Below, one piece after another: positions 1 to 9,672 of a stretch of 64,000 nucleotides of DNA (the first letter of the stretch is position 1; each line of letters begins with the position of its first letter). The stretch is taken from assembly GCA_025617745.1 (NCBI GenBank), contig CM046855.1, forward strand, positions 41,735,663-41,799,662. The letters run 5' to 3'. The position numbers and the translations under genes are program-made. The notes under the pieces were generated by a model. It did not search any database, was not told the DNA's origin, and saw nothing but the letters and a program-made list of their open reading frames with translations. Source of the DNA: Heliocidaris erythrogramma (Eukaryota > Echinodermata > Echinoidea > Camarodonta > Echinometridae).

Positions 1-100
1 AGTACTCTGACTTTTTACTGTTTTTATTTTAGATGACAATCAAAAAAGTTACAGGAACTTGTAAAATCAGCACTGATTTTCTTATTTACTATATAAATCT

Positions 101-250
101 ATATACCTACCTATTATGCCTGTAGTCTTGACTACGGGACCCCTTCGAGAATTATCACACATGTGTCACAATATTGTGTGCACCCCCCGTAATCCTATTG
201 TCCCCTTCGCCACTCACGCGCGTCAATACGCTACGGCCATCTTCCTCTTT
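101..250. repeat. DIRS left inverted terminal repeat
   Basis: This segment, from the ATATACCTACC motif to CTTCCTCTTT, is repeated in reverse complement at 6080-6230 with very few differences (for example GTGTGCACC against GTGCGCACC). In the element's own orientation this is the 3' terminal repeat. Confidence 0.93.
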
Positions 251-312
251 TGCGAGCAACCCCAAGAAGAAACATGTTGCTTGCAAGGAGCGGGGAAGGA
301 GGGAGGGTCATA

Positions 313-395
313 GGTAGGTATATAGATTTATATAGTAAATAAGAAAATCAGTGCTGATTTTACAAATTTACTGCAATAAATCATATATACCTACC
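313..395. repeat. DIRS internal complementary region
   Basis: Bases 313-364 are the reverse complement of 59-112, outside and overlapping the left terminal repeat. Bases 365-395 are the reverse complement of the right end at 6219-6249. The two halves meet at the AAATTT step near 362-368. In known DIRS elements such a region templates joining of the two ends into a circle. Its position next to the 3' terminal repeat, downstream of the recombinase frame, is canonical. Confidence 0.9.
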
Positions 396-471
396 TTTTA
401 TGCCAGACCAGCGCCAACTCAAAGACCGGGAGGCATGTTTCGAGCGGAAGGAAATAGGATTACACCAAAGA

Positions 472-1911
472 CTACAAAGAAGACACAGCGGCCTTCAAGG
501 TGGCTGACGCAAACAAAGCCTCACCTGCGGGAATATCCCTAAGGTAGCAAGAAATGAAGGAATTGGGCGAACGCCAATAAGCAGCCTTCAAAATATCAAC
601 AAGCGCCACACCTTGAAACAGAGCCCAAGAAGTGCTGACACTACGAGTATCATGAGCACGAGGCTTACTGTCGGATAAAAGAGCCTCTGTGCCAGCGGCC
701 CTAATAGCTTCAACGATCCATCTAGAAATGGAATCAAGAGAGGCAGGAGAAAAAGGCTCTCTAGTGATCAGGAACAACTGATCATCCTTACGATAAGACT
801 TAGTCTTATCAATATACCATTTGAGAGCCCTAACAGGACACCAAACTTTGTCCTCACGCACCGAAGAAAAGTCAGAAAGCGGACAAAGAAAAATCTCAAC
901 AGGACCGGAGGTAGCTGTCTGATTCTTGGCAACGAAAGAAGCCCTAGGAATCAACCTAACACCTTTTCTCTCCCAGCGAACATGACCAGGAGTAAGACAG
1001 AGAGCATGAAGAGTACTGCGCCTCTGCCCAGAGGCAATAGCTACCAAAAAGAGCGTCTTAACCGTAAGATGATGAAGCGAAGCTTCACCTAACGGTTCAA
1101 AAGGAGGTTTCGCCAAGGCCTCCAGGACCTTAGGCAGACTCCAAGACGGCACTAACTTAGAAAACGAAGGTCGTTTCAGAAAGAACGAACGAATCAAACC
1201 ACTTAGCAGCGGGGAATTGGAAATCCCCGAACCATCCGAAAAACCCGAATGAATGGCCCCGATCGCCGAACGGTAGCCTCGGATAGTAGAAATAGATCTC
1301 CCTTTGTCAAATAACGAGATTAAGAAATCCGCAATTGAACCAATAGGAGCCTTAGAAGGGGTTTGATTTCTCTCTTTGCACCAAAGGAAAAAGACCGAGA
1401 GACGGGAATTGTAAATTTCCCTAGTAGAAACCCTACGACTGGACATTAAAAAGTCCGCGGCTCTATCAGAGAGACCCGACTGTCTTGCAGATTCCCTGAC
1501 AGGGGCCAAGCAGTCAAATGAAGAGACTCCGGATTGTGGTGAAGAATCCCCGATAGGGGCTGTAACACCAGATCCGCTCTTAACGGGAGAACTAACGGTT
1601 GAGCCCTTAGAAGGCTCATAAGTTCCGGAAACCAATTCCTCCTGGGCCAAAAGGGAGCTATTACAAGCACCCTCGCCCGATCTTCCCTGATTTTCCGCAA
1701 GGCACGCGGAATCAGTTGGAAGGGAGGAAAGGCGAATCCCTGAAGGTTCTCCCAGCTGAGGGAGAAAGCATCGAGAGCCCATGCTCCCTGATCGCGAACA
1801 CGGGAGCAATACTTCGGCAGCTGGTGATTTAGCACCGACGCAAATAGATCCACTTCCAGTGGACCTAGGCAACTGCGAATGCGGCAAAATACCTCCGGAT
1901 GGAGCATCCAT
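472..1911 (-). CDS. DIRS tyrosine recombinase
   Basis: The C-terminal half of a long open frame (open from 3483 to 472) encodes a phage-integrase-type tyrosine recombinase that would integrate the circular DNA form. Visible catalytic elements in order are Arg in SGQRRSTL, the HDTR box encoded near 645-660, a Trp in AAYWRSPN at the second His/Trp position, and the nucleophile Tyr in SCYLRD encoded near 530-545, about 20 residues before the stop. An N-terminal core-binding segment (STREIYNSRL, STIRGYRSAIGAIHSG) precedes the catalytic domain. The frame has no ATG near its 5' end; the first internal ATG is at 1911 and gives 479 residues, so I use that start. It overlaps the end of the RT/RNase H frame by about 470 bases. 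Known DIRS elements have the same overlap, and how the recombinase is translated is uncertain. Identity is sure; the start is not. Confidence 0.88.
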   Translation of the reverse strand: MDAPSGGILPHSQLPRSTGSGSICVGAKSPAAEVLLPCSRSGSMGSRCFLPQLGEPSGIRLSSLPTDSACLAENQGRSGEGACNSSLLAQEELVSGTYEPSKGSTVSSPVKSGSGVTAPIGDSSPQSGVSSFDCLAPVRESARQSGLSDRAADFLMSSRRVSTREIYNSRLSVFFLWCKERNQTPSKAPIGSIADFLISLFDKGRSISTIRGYRSAIGAIHSGFSDGSGISNSPLLSGLIRSFFLKRPSFSKLVPSWSLPKVLEALAKPPFEPLGEASLHHLTVKTLFLVAIASGQRRSTLHALCLTPGHVRWERKGVRLIPRASFVAKNQTATSGPVEIFLCPLSDFSSVREDKVWCPVRALKWYIDKTKSYRKDDQLFLITREPFSPASLDSISRWIVEAIRAAGTEALLSDSKPRAHDTRSVSTSWALFQGVALVDILKAAYWRSPNSFISCYLRDIPAGEALFASATLKAAVSSL

Positions 1912-3398
1912 TCCGATGGAAGATACCTGCCCCGGGACAGAAAATCCGCAATGAGGTTTTCCCGACCGGGGATGAAAGAGGCCACGGGTGTGATTGCCAT
2001 GCGACGACACCACCTCCACAGCTGAGCTGCTAGGGCATTCAAGGCAACCGAACGAGTGCCTCCCTGCCGATTGATATATGCCGCCACAGTAACGTTGTCC
2101 GTGAGAATCAGAACCGAACGACTGAGAAGTCGACTTCTGAAATGGAGCAAGGTCAACAGAACTGCCATAAACTCCAGGACATTGATATGAGGAAGAGTCC
2201 CAAGATGAGACCAATCCCCCGCAACCGTGCTGCCGTTGCAGTGTCCTCCCCACCCCAACCGAGAGGCGTCCGTCGAAACCGATATCGACGGAAGAGGGAC
2301 AGAGAAGGACCTGCCTCGCGCGAGAAACACCTCGCTCGTCCAACAAGCGAGAAGAGACTTGATCTTTACTGGTACTGGAATCCAGACCAAAAGAGAGTCT
2401 TTTCCCGGCTTGAAGAACCTGAGGAGATGTCTCTGAAAGGGTCTCATGAGGAGCCGGCAGTCCTCTAAAACATCGACTAGACTGGCTAGATAACCTAGAA
2501 ACTGAAGCCACTGTCTGGCCGAGACTCTTCTGGCCAGCAAGAGCTTGCGAGCCGCAGAGACAATGGTGAGAATCCTGTCTCGACTGGGCCGAGCTAACTG
2601 ATTCCTTATGTCTAACACCGCCCCCAGAAAAACTGGGCTGCGAGTGGGGACTAACTCTGACTTTTCCCAATTTATTAGGAAACCTAAGTCTTGAGTAAGA
2701 GAGACGAGCAAACGAGTCTCGTCCAACAAACGATCGCGCGACTCCGCAAGGAGAAGCCAATCGTCCAGGTAACAAAACAACCGCAGGCCGCGACACCTCA
2801 GAAAGGCCGCTAGCACCGCTACAACTTGAGTAAAAACCCGAGGGGCCGGGCGCAGCCCGAAGGGAAGAGCCCGAAAACGATAAGTCTCCGAGAGGAAGGA
2901 GAACCCCAGAAGATCGCGAGATGCGCGATGAATGGGAATGTGAAAGTACGCGTCCTTGAGATCTATCGAGACCGCGTAGTCTTCCCTTTTGATCAACGGA
3001 AGAATGGAGGCAAGAGTCTCCATCCGAAAATGAACCGGAGGAATAAATTTGTTTATCCTCTTTAGGTTCAGTATCAAACGAAGTTTTCCCGAGCGCTTGG
3101 GAATAACAAATATTGGAGAAAGGGAAAGAGACGGCCTGTCTCTTACCCTTTCTATAGCCCTCTTTTCCAAAAGAGACTCGATCTCCTTCGAAGCATGAGA
3201 CCGAGACAGGGCAGACATGGGAGGTGACCGAATTCTTATAGCCCCTCCGGGGAGCGAGGCGCAAAGATCTATGAAGAATCCGTCTCGCACGACGGAGAGA
3301 ACAAACACGTCCCCGGAGATGGCCTCCCAAGCGGGGAGAAACGCATGAAGTCGGCCACCTACCACATTCGGTCGAACAAGCGCTCGGGGGAAAAACAT
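1446..3398 (-). CDS. DIRS reverse transcriptase and RNase H
   Basis: About 650 residues. The RT domain comes first: KRSGKLRLILNLKRIN fingers motif, SIDLKDAYFHIP (motif A aspartate), ALPFGLRPAPRVF (motif B) and FCYLDDWLLL (motif C, catalytic YLDD, encoded near 2756-2780). RNase H follows with all four acidic residues: STDASRLGWGG, NVLEFMAVL, LILTDNVTVAAY and ENLIADFLSR. A further C-terminal stretch typical of DIRS elements (LVIAPFWPRRNWFPEL) ends at 1446. The ATG at 3398-3396 shares its A with the TGA stop of gag (TGATG), suggesting coupled termination and re-initiation. The recombinase frame is open across this whole gene in another frame. I see no stop or frameshift inside it. Confidence 0.93.
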   Translation of the reverse strand: MFFPRALVRPNVVGGRLHAFLPAWEAISGDVFVLSVVRDGFFIDLCASLPGGAIRIRSPPMSALSRSHASKEIESLLEKRAIERVRDRPSLSLSPIFVIPKRSGKLRLILNLKRINKFIPPVHFRMETLASILPLIKREDYAVSIDLKDAYFHIPIHRASRDLLGFSFLSETYRFRALPFGLRPAPRVFTQVVAVLAAFLRCRGLRLFCYLDDWLLLAESRDRLLDETRLLVSLTQDLGFLINWEKSELVPTRSPVFLGAVLDIRNQLARPSRDRILTIVSAARKLLLARRVSARQWLQFLGYLASLVDVLEDCRLLMRPFQRHLLRFFKPGKDSLLVWIPVPVKIKSLLACWTSEVFLARGRSFSVPLPSISVSTDASRLGWGGHCNGSTVAGDWSHLGTLPHINVLEFMAVLLTLLHFRSRLLSRSVLILTDNVTVAAYINRQGGTRSVALNALAAQLWRWCRRMAITPVASFIPGRENLIADFLSRGRYLPSEWMLHPEVFCRIRSCLGPLEVDLFASVLNHQLPKYCSRVRDQGAWALDAFSLSWENLQGFAFPPFQLIPRALRKIREDRARVLVIAPFWPRRNWFPELMSLLRAQPLVLPLRADLVLQPLSGILHHNPESLHLTAWPLSGNLQDSRVSLIEPRTF

Positions 3399-5203
3399 CA
3401 AAATCCAGGCTTGGCCTTCTGCGAAGCCATCGCCTTACCACGAGAACCTCTCGAAAAGCCCCTGCCACGACTCCCTCTCCCACGAGACGGAGCTGGCTGA
3501 GGCTCAGGAGGCGGGACCCTAGACACGCGACTGCGTTGACCCGAAACGGGACCAGCAGGTCTACGCCGAACAGGGGCCCGCGTTGGCTTAGAGCTAGTGT
3601 GAAACTGCTTAGTCATATCCGAGATCTGCTTTCGCGCATCGATCTCTCTTTGAAACACCGTAGCGAATTTACCACCAAAAAGCGAAGGACCCCGAGACGG
3701 AACATCTCGGAGAAGTTGAGCAATGCCCGACTCTCTAACACCCAGTGCTGAGAGAGCCGAGGTCCTGCGACGGAACGTAGCCGAAGCAGCTGCTGTGGAA
3801 AGCTGCGACCACTGCAGACAAAAAAGAGTATGCAGCAAGTCGTCAATAATCAGCTTGTCACCATCGGTAACATTCAACTCCTCCGCCCTGGACCTAAGGT
3901 CGGAGAGAAGCCCTTGAAAAGCCGCCAAACGCATCCCTGACCTAATGTGGTTTTCAATATTAGACCAAATCTTATCCTCCGCCCTGAACGCAGCGGAGGT
4001 AAGCGGATTAGTCGCCCGCAAGCGACGACCAACCTCTAAAATCTCAGGAGAAAGAATCTTAGCCTTGAAAAAGCTGTCTTGGTCCTGAGAACAAAAGGCA
4101 AAGGCCTTACCCCTGACCGCATTAGATCGCTTAACCAACAGCGCGGCCTCAATGCGGTCATACTCCAGCTTGAAAACCTCCTCAAGAGCAATACCCTCAG
4201 AGGAGACCTGCTGCTTGAAATTCCAACGCGAAGTCGAACCCTGCGCGCGGGTTGACTGAACTTCAGGGAGATATTTGGACAACAAAGCAATCGCTTCCAC
4301 TCCACAGAGATTGAGCGATTGAGACTCCGCCTGCCCAAGCGATTCGGGAACCGAAGCTTGAGAGGACGCATCCAAATCTGGTTCCACCCGAGTGGAATGA
4401 GACAAAGGAACGCTAACAAAGGCCTCCGCAGGCGGGTCCCCGCATGGTTCACCAGAAGTCTCCTCGCCCGGCGGAGCCCCGAGGGCCGCGGGAATAGGAG
4501 GCACATGCGAATCAGTCTCAGACAAAGAGGAATCAATCACAAAAGGCCGATTAGACTCAAAGCGAGATCCCTGAATAGGGACAGAAGTCAGGGTTGAAGA
4601 AGCCGGTACAAAGGACCAACCCTGATTCTGAGCAAAAGCCCGCATCATACTGAACATGTCAGCTTGAGAGGAGCTAGCCGGGTCAGCCAGGCCAGACGGG
4701 CAAGAGGCCGGCAAAGCCTTGCCGCTTTTCGCCTTCTTCTTGGCCTTTTTCTTGGCTGGCTCGACAAGAGTCGTAGCCGAAACCCTTTTCTTAGAACGCT
4801 TAATCGGATTCGTTCGGATCCCCGAAGCCTCTTCGGAAACACGAACCGATCCCTCCGCGGAGGGACGTTCACTTCCCATAAAGGGATTGGAGCGCTCATG
4901 GCGTAAGCCTAGAGAATCGCCCAAATCACCCATATTGGCTAGGCAAGAAGATGCCATAGCCATGGGTTGGGAGCTAAAAGCTCCCAGTGCGTGGGCAGAC
5001 CGAGATGACTTGGTATGTGCCCGATGACTACTAAAGGCATGTGAACCCACTATTGGACCGCTCGAAAGCAGCAATAGGGGAGCACTAGTAGTCACGCACT
5101 CAGTTGAAAACACCTGTTGCTCCGAAGAGCGTCCATAATTGTTAGCTCGAGCATTCCCATCAGCTGGCAACTGAGACAGCCCAGAAAGTACTCGTTCCCC
5201 CAT
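3398..5203 (-). CDS. DIRS gag-like protein, main part
   Basis: A 601-residue frame from the ATG at 5203 to the TGA at 3400-3398. The C-terminus is rich in RG repeats (SRGRGSRGRGFSRGSRG) and basic, as in nucleic-acid-binding gag proteins of DIRS elements. A Lys-rich stretch (KKKAKKKAKSGK) lies in the first third and could be a nuclear localisation signal. No CCHC zinc knuckle is visible. The frame stays open upstream of 5203 as far as the G run at 5338-5347. There a second frame with its own ATG at 5658 ends, so the intact gag probably began at 5658 and was about 750 residues. The ATG at 5203 may be only an internal methionine. It abuts the RT gene by a one-base stop/start overlap. Confidence 0.75.
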   Translation of the reverse strand: MGERVLSGLSQLPADGNARANNYGRSSEQQVFSTECVTTSAPLLLLSSGPIVGSHAFSSHRAHTKSSRSAHALGAFSSQPMAMASSCLANMGDLGDSLGLRHERSNPFMGSERPSAEGSVRVSEEASGIRTNPIKRSKKRVSATTLVEPAKKKAKKKAKSGKALPASCPSGLADPASSSQADMFSMMRAFAQNQGWSFVPASSTLTSVPIQGSRFESNRPFVIDSSLSETDSHVPPIPAALGAPPGEETSGEPCGDPPAEAFVSVPLSHSTRVEPDLDASSQASVPESLGQAESQSLNLCGVEAIALLSKYLPEVQSTRAQGSTSRWNFKQQVSSEGIALEEVFKLEYDRIEAALLVKRSNAVRGKAFAFCSQDQDSFFKAKILSPEILEVGRRLRATNPLTSAAFRAEDKIWSNIENHIRSGMRLAAFQGLLSDLRSRAEELNVTDGDKLIIDDLLHTLFCLQWSQLSTAAASATFRRRTSALSALGVRESGIAQLLRDVPSRGPSLFGGKFATVFQREIDARKQISDMTKQFHTSSKPTRAPVRRRPAGPVSGQRSRVSRVPPPEPQPAPSRGRGSRGRGFSRGSRGKAMASQKAKPGF

Positions 5204-5316
5204 ATGGCGTTTGCCGGGGGCTAGGGTTTGAGAACCCAGACCAACATGGACTAAGCCCGTGGGTTGCCCTGCAGTAGTGGGGCGCGTCTCCCCTAACGGA
5301 TCAGAGCGAGTGAACG

Positions 5317-5658
5317 CTACCGTACGGGAAACAACAGCCCCCCCCCCTCTGGTCTCAGCGACCGGGGGATTGGATTCGAGATATCCAAACCACTAGAATC
5401 TGACGCCACCCACCCCGAAACCACAGGCTTCGGAGTTGACAATCCCGATTCAGTTAACGCCACCCGTCCCGAAGCCGCAAGCTCCGAAACTGGCAAACTC
5501 TGCAAGGGAACACCACTAGGCAACTTACCTTTAGCCCTCCTCCCTCCCCCGCGTACCGCTGTACTCGGGGGAGTTCTGGAAGGCCGAGTCGTCTTGCTAG
5601 ACAACTCTTCGGAAGAAGCAGGTCTCCTTGACCCAGCTGCTTCTTCTTCCGAATTCAT
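5317..5658 (-). pseudogene. DIRS gag N-terminal segment, cut off by a frame change
   Basis: Starts at an ATG at 5658 (MNSEEEAAGSRRPASSEEL), rich in Ser, Pro and Arg, and runs into a stop just after a run of ten G residues on the minus strand (5347-5338). The main gag frame is open from the other side of that run. One extra G, or two fewer, would join the two frames. This may be a mutation in this copy, a sequencing error in a homopolymer, or slippage during expression; the sequence alone cannot decide. Confidence 0.65.
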
Positions 5659-6079
5659 ACCACTGCAATAAAACAGACAATAAAGTATACTTTTCAAATT
5701 AAGAAATACTTCAACTGAATGCAGTAAATAAAACTAAAGTTTATTTGGGAGATACGCACTAAAGAAATTTTCACAGCCTAAAAACCGTAAGAACAAACAC
5801 CGAACCCGAAGGCTCGGTGACAAACGGAAACACCCGCAAACACGGAAATATCTACGTGGGGCTGACCGTGAAAGAGAAAAATAAATGCCAAGAAAGGGAA
5901 TCAAAAAATCCCTTGCAATCGGCAAGAGTGACTAATAAAACACAAAGTACTATAATCTAAACGAATATAGGTACCTAAAAGTGCTTTAACTATGTGAAAA
6001 AGCGCACCAAAAAGATACTATACGACCTGATTTCAGGAGCGCTGTGACTAAACGTCCTAACTCGTCGGGGGCGAGCAAG

Positions 6080-6230
6080 AAAGAGGAAGATGGCCGTAGC
6101 GTATTGACGCGCGTGAGTGGCGAAGGGGACAATAGGATTACGGGGGGTGCGCACAATATTGTGACACATGTGTGATAATTCTCGAAGGGGTCCCGTAGTC
6201 AAGACTACAGGCATAATAGGTAGGTATATA
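6080..6230. repeat. DIRS right inverted terminal repeat
   Basis: Reverse complement of 101-250. It lies upstream of the gag frame in the element's orientation, so it probably contains the element promoter. Its outer extension to 6249 is copied in the internal complementary region. Confidence 0.93.
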
Positions 6231-6603
6231 TGATTTATTGCAGTAAATTATGTATGGGATATTTATTAAATACGGATTATGTTTTTGTTTTTGTAATCCT
6301 GTAGTCTCATTAGTACATGGATGTTATCCACATTCCACATTAGTCTTAACATAGCATAATATGTTGGTTAGGTTTGAAATATTCATAGCCGTTTATTATT
6401 GTTGTTTTTACTTGTTGAGTTAATTCTTTTTCTCATTATGTAACTATATTACTTGTATTTTCATATAAAAATGTTACTAATTTATCCTATACCTTTATGT
6501 TTATTCCTGTTGCATCAGGAACATGATGCAAAACAGTTTTTATACTGATCATGCTTTTATCCTGTATGAATAAGTGCAAATAAATATATAAATGGATACA
6601 TAA

Positions 6604-6789
6604 AACACGATAAAGACTACTTTCGAAAAATAAACTCTAGACAATATCAATAGCCCTGTCTATCACCTTTAGAAATGTGCGAACATTACAATGGTGTATT
6701 ACATAATCCGAACGTGATTTCTATGGGCAGTACAATAGGCCTTGAAATTGCCCTTGAGTTTATTTTTCGAAAGTAGTTCTTATCGTGTT
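6604..6789. mobile_element. MITE with ~33-bp inverted ends
   Basis: Left arm 6604-6637 (ACACGATAAAGACTACTTTC and on) and right arm 6756-6789 are reverse complements apart from a two-base shift and one mismatch. The interior of about 120 bp has no coding potential. It looks like a short non-autonomous DNA element, lying immediately beside the Tc1-like element at 6797. Confidence 0.7.
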
Positions 6790-6796
6790 ATAAATA

Positions 6797-7942
6797 CAGT
6801 GCGTATAAAAAAAAAGTATACACAACTTTGATAGCTTCTAATTAAAATGTTGTAATCGATGTGACTTTGAAATTTATTTCATGGTGGAGAATAGCTTATT
6901 GTCTGTCTAGTGGTACATCATTCATGACATTTCTGCCATGGATGACTGAGCACCAGGGCTTTTAAAAAGAGTCAAAAAATCAAAATCTCCTTGTTCCAAG
7001 TGTGGGCTGACTCTGATAAAACGAATGTGAGTCAAGCCATATGAATGTGCTACTTTAGTCTAAAATAATTTTAAAAAGTTAAATCCTCCTTTGTGCTTCA
7101 ATGATTCATTGTGTAAAGTGATCTAAGCTTCCATGACCTTGTTTCAATCCACATGACAATATTTAATTTATTTCTGAATGTGCTACTTTAGTCTAAAATA
7201 ATTTTAAAAAGTTAAATCCTCCTTTGTGCTTCAATGATTCATTGTGTAAAGTGATCTAAGCTTCCATGACCTTGTTTCAATCTACATGACAATATTTAAT
7301 TTATTTCAATACCCTTCTAACTTCTTGTCCCGTGATAACTAAAAATTGTCTGCTCATTCGTCAATAGCACCATTTCAACTGCATACGGTGCACACGTTGT
7401 TTTTTGCGAATAACACATGGACTGAAAGGTTTACTGACCTTAAAAACTGGAAAGAAGAATAGGAAGGATACGCGTTGAGAATTAACAATGTCCATTTTTA
7501 ATGACTCAGTAAAAAGGCTTTCCTTAAAAAAAGGGATGCAGATGAAGCCAACATTGTGTTACAAATGGCAAAAAAAAATCTTAAATTTAGCTTTTAATGA
7601 GCCCTTTCTTGAGTTTGAGTTGACTTTAACACCTTTTCTATTCAAATGCACAAAATCAAATGAAAATATCTCAGCAATTGTTTTCCAACTGAAGTAACTA
7701 ATGCATAGTTGCTTTGACCCACACTCGCTACTTCAGCCCAAACTTGGTACAACAGGAGTTTGACAATACTGTTTGAAATGCCTGCTGCTGAGTCATCCGT
7801 GGCAGCAAAGTTATGAATAAGGTATCATTGCACAGAATATAAGTTGTTCTTTACTATGAAATAAATTTCAAGCTCATAGAGGTTATAACATTTTAATTAG
7901 AAGCTACTTAAGTTGGGTATACATTTTTCCTGATACGCACTG
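6797..7942. mobile_element. Non-autonomous Tc1/mariner-like element, TA target duplication
   Basis: The ends start CAGTGCGTAT and are reverse complements over the first ~57 bp, with weaker similarity for about 150 bp (shared GAAATTTATTTCAT and ATGGATGACTGAGCA/ATGGATGACTCAGCA-type blocks). Each end is flanked by TA, the target duplication of the Tc1/mariner superfamily. The interior has no transposase-like frame; the longest, at 7488-7697, resembles nothing I know. It also contains a 133-bp direct duplication. Confidence 0.8.
7042..7307. repeat. Two-copy 133-bp tandem duplication
   Basis: The block starting TGAATGTGCTACTTTAGTC at 7042 is repeated from 7175 with essentially one substitution (CAATCCACATG against CAATCTACATG). 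It lies inside the Tc1-like element and is recent given the near identity. Confidence 0.92.
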
Positions 7943-8266
7943 TATATAAATAAAATTTTCAATGAATCAAGTAGCAGGTCTTGTCATCATGATCATTGTG
8001 AAAATTTTGGTATCACCCATTGTATATGGGACAAAAATCTTCTGGATCTAGATTGGAATCAAGTAAACAGAAATTCTGGTAGAAAGACAACACCACTTTT
8101 TGTATTAGCTACCAAATTTTGGTAACAGCTATTATGATAGTGGTCACATTTACAGCCAACGAGCAGATTCTAATCGCTGACGGTGTTTGTTAATCTAATT
8201 GCTATATATTTTATATTGGTTAGTTACATTTCCTTCTTTAGTTGAAAGATGTCATCTTCATTAATT

Positions 8267-8797
8267 CTGTTTCCATGGCAACAGATTTTTTTTATATATT
8301 AAATTTTAGCTCTATTCCAAACTAAACTTTTGAATATTATCAAACAGGCAGTAAGAAATATTAGATGTTTACCATTAATTCATGTTGAAAACAAATATAG
8401 TTCTGCATTTCATTAGAAATGCAATAAATTTATTTGTTACCATGGTAACGGCCTACACATTTAGTGTTCTCCTCCATCATCCCTTTACTCAAGATAAGTG
8501 AGTGTCCTGTAAAAGAGAAGATTATCATGTACAATATAAATGCATTAATATTTACTTTTTTTCGGTAGCATCGTGGGTTTTTTGGGCTCATATATGGGTT
8601 TTTCCTTACTGTTTCCATAGCAACTGCCATTTTGAAACATGATGGACACCTTTTATAACTCTAATTGAGTTTTTATCAAGTGAGAAACTTTTGATACATT
8701 ATTTTAAAATGTTACAATGTGTTTTTGTACTTTCTTAATCACGAATACATGACATGTTCTTCAATTCTGCTGTTCTTGATCCGTTGCCATGGTAATA
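8267..8797. repeat. Four X-box-like palindromes at ~170-bp spacing
   Basis: Centres at about 8275, 8442, 8617 and 8789 carry GTTTCCATGGCAAC, GTTACCATGGTAAC, GTTTCCATAGCAAC and GTTGCCATGGTAAT. The second fits the RFX X-box consensus GTNRCC(N0-3)RGYAAC exactly; the others differ at one or two bases. Spacings are 167, 175 and 172 bp. The intervening sequence is only faintly similar between units, so this may be a decayed tandem repeat or part of a mobile element. Confidence 0.5.
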
Positions 8798-8799
8798 GC

Positions 8800-9672
8800 C
8801 CTTGTGGCCACGCCCACCTCTTAATTTAGGGCAAAGAAGCATATTCTGATAGTTAATGGTCCCATCTAACAGGAAAAAAAAATCATTTAAGATTATTTCT
8901 AAGGAGGTGGAGACATTTCAGTTTTTGGCCCATAAACTATACTGATAAACATGAGATAATTGCCTTATGTACATATACACTCTAGATGTACCTTCAAATA
9001 GTGTTTTTCAGTCAAAATGCGCATCCAGTAAAAATACATCGTTCCATTTGGGATAACATAAAATGAGTTATCTATCACCTTATCGGATAATTTCTTTTCT
9101 GTGTGTGACATGACAATATACATGATATGTTTAATGAGGAAAAAACGTTTATAATGACAAATTTACGTTGGGTAAAAAACTTTGAAATATTGGTAGTTTT
9201 CACACCATATTATTTTGAGTAAATCACAGTTTTATGTTTCATTTCGCCATATATGTGTGTGTAATATCCAACTTTCAATTGTGCATTAATCAGGTTTATA
9301 ACTTGAAACTGAACATAAAGTCTTAATCAGGTATTACATATTAGGTCAAAAAATTAAAAATTGTGATTTTTGACATTCTTTCAAATTTTGAGCCAAAAAT
9401 GGCATTTTTAGGCAAAAATGCGCGTGGCATCCGCCCGTACGTTATTCGTCAGTATTTTTGCAAGAGTTTTAGCATGGAAGCCGAGCATTACCCCAAAATG
9501 CCGTCCAAAGTAAAAAAAATCTTCTTGGCTGGTCTACTATAGGTACAGGTAAAGAAATTATGTTTTTGTTTACCTTTTGTCAACCTTTGATATACTGTCA
9601 TATTTCTCACACACATATTTCATCAGTTTATCATTTTGTGTAGAAGTAGAAATCGTGTTCTGTTTTGCTTAC
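8800..9672. other. AT-rich presumed intron, no feature seen
   Basis: No exon with convincing splice sites, no inverted repeat and no tandem repeat was recognised. If the donor at 9672 is used, this is intron sequence of the annexin-containing gene and its remaining exons lie left of the DIRS element. Confidence 0.4.

Larger units (their letters stand above)
59..6249 (-). mobile_element. DIRS-like tyrosine-recombinase retrotransposon, near complete
   Basis: A 6.2-kb element read on the minus strand. Inverted repeats of about 150 bp lie at 101-250 and 6080-6230. An internal complementary region at 313-395 has one half complementary to the left end (59-112) and the other half complementary to the right end (6219-6249). 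This arrangement is diagnostic of DIRS elements, which replicate through a circular intermediate sealed by the internal region and integrate with a tyrosine recombinase, leaving no target duplication. Going 5' to 3' on the minus strand it carries a gag-like frame, RT/RNase H and tyrosine recombinase. I saw no target-site duplication in the flanks, as expected. RT, RNase H and recombinase catalytic residues are all present. The only visible lesion is a frame change in gag at a 10-G run. It looks like a young insertion, and it may sit in an intron of the annexin-containing gene to its right. Confidence 0.93.

Noticed and set aside
1912..3483. N-terminal ~520 codons of the recombinase frame as a protein domain
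   Set aside because: It is a different reading frame of the RT/RNase H gene, Ser-rich and without recognisable motifs or an ATG start; I annotate only the recombinase part.
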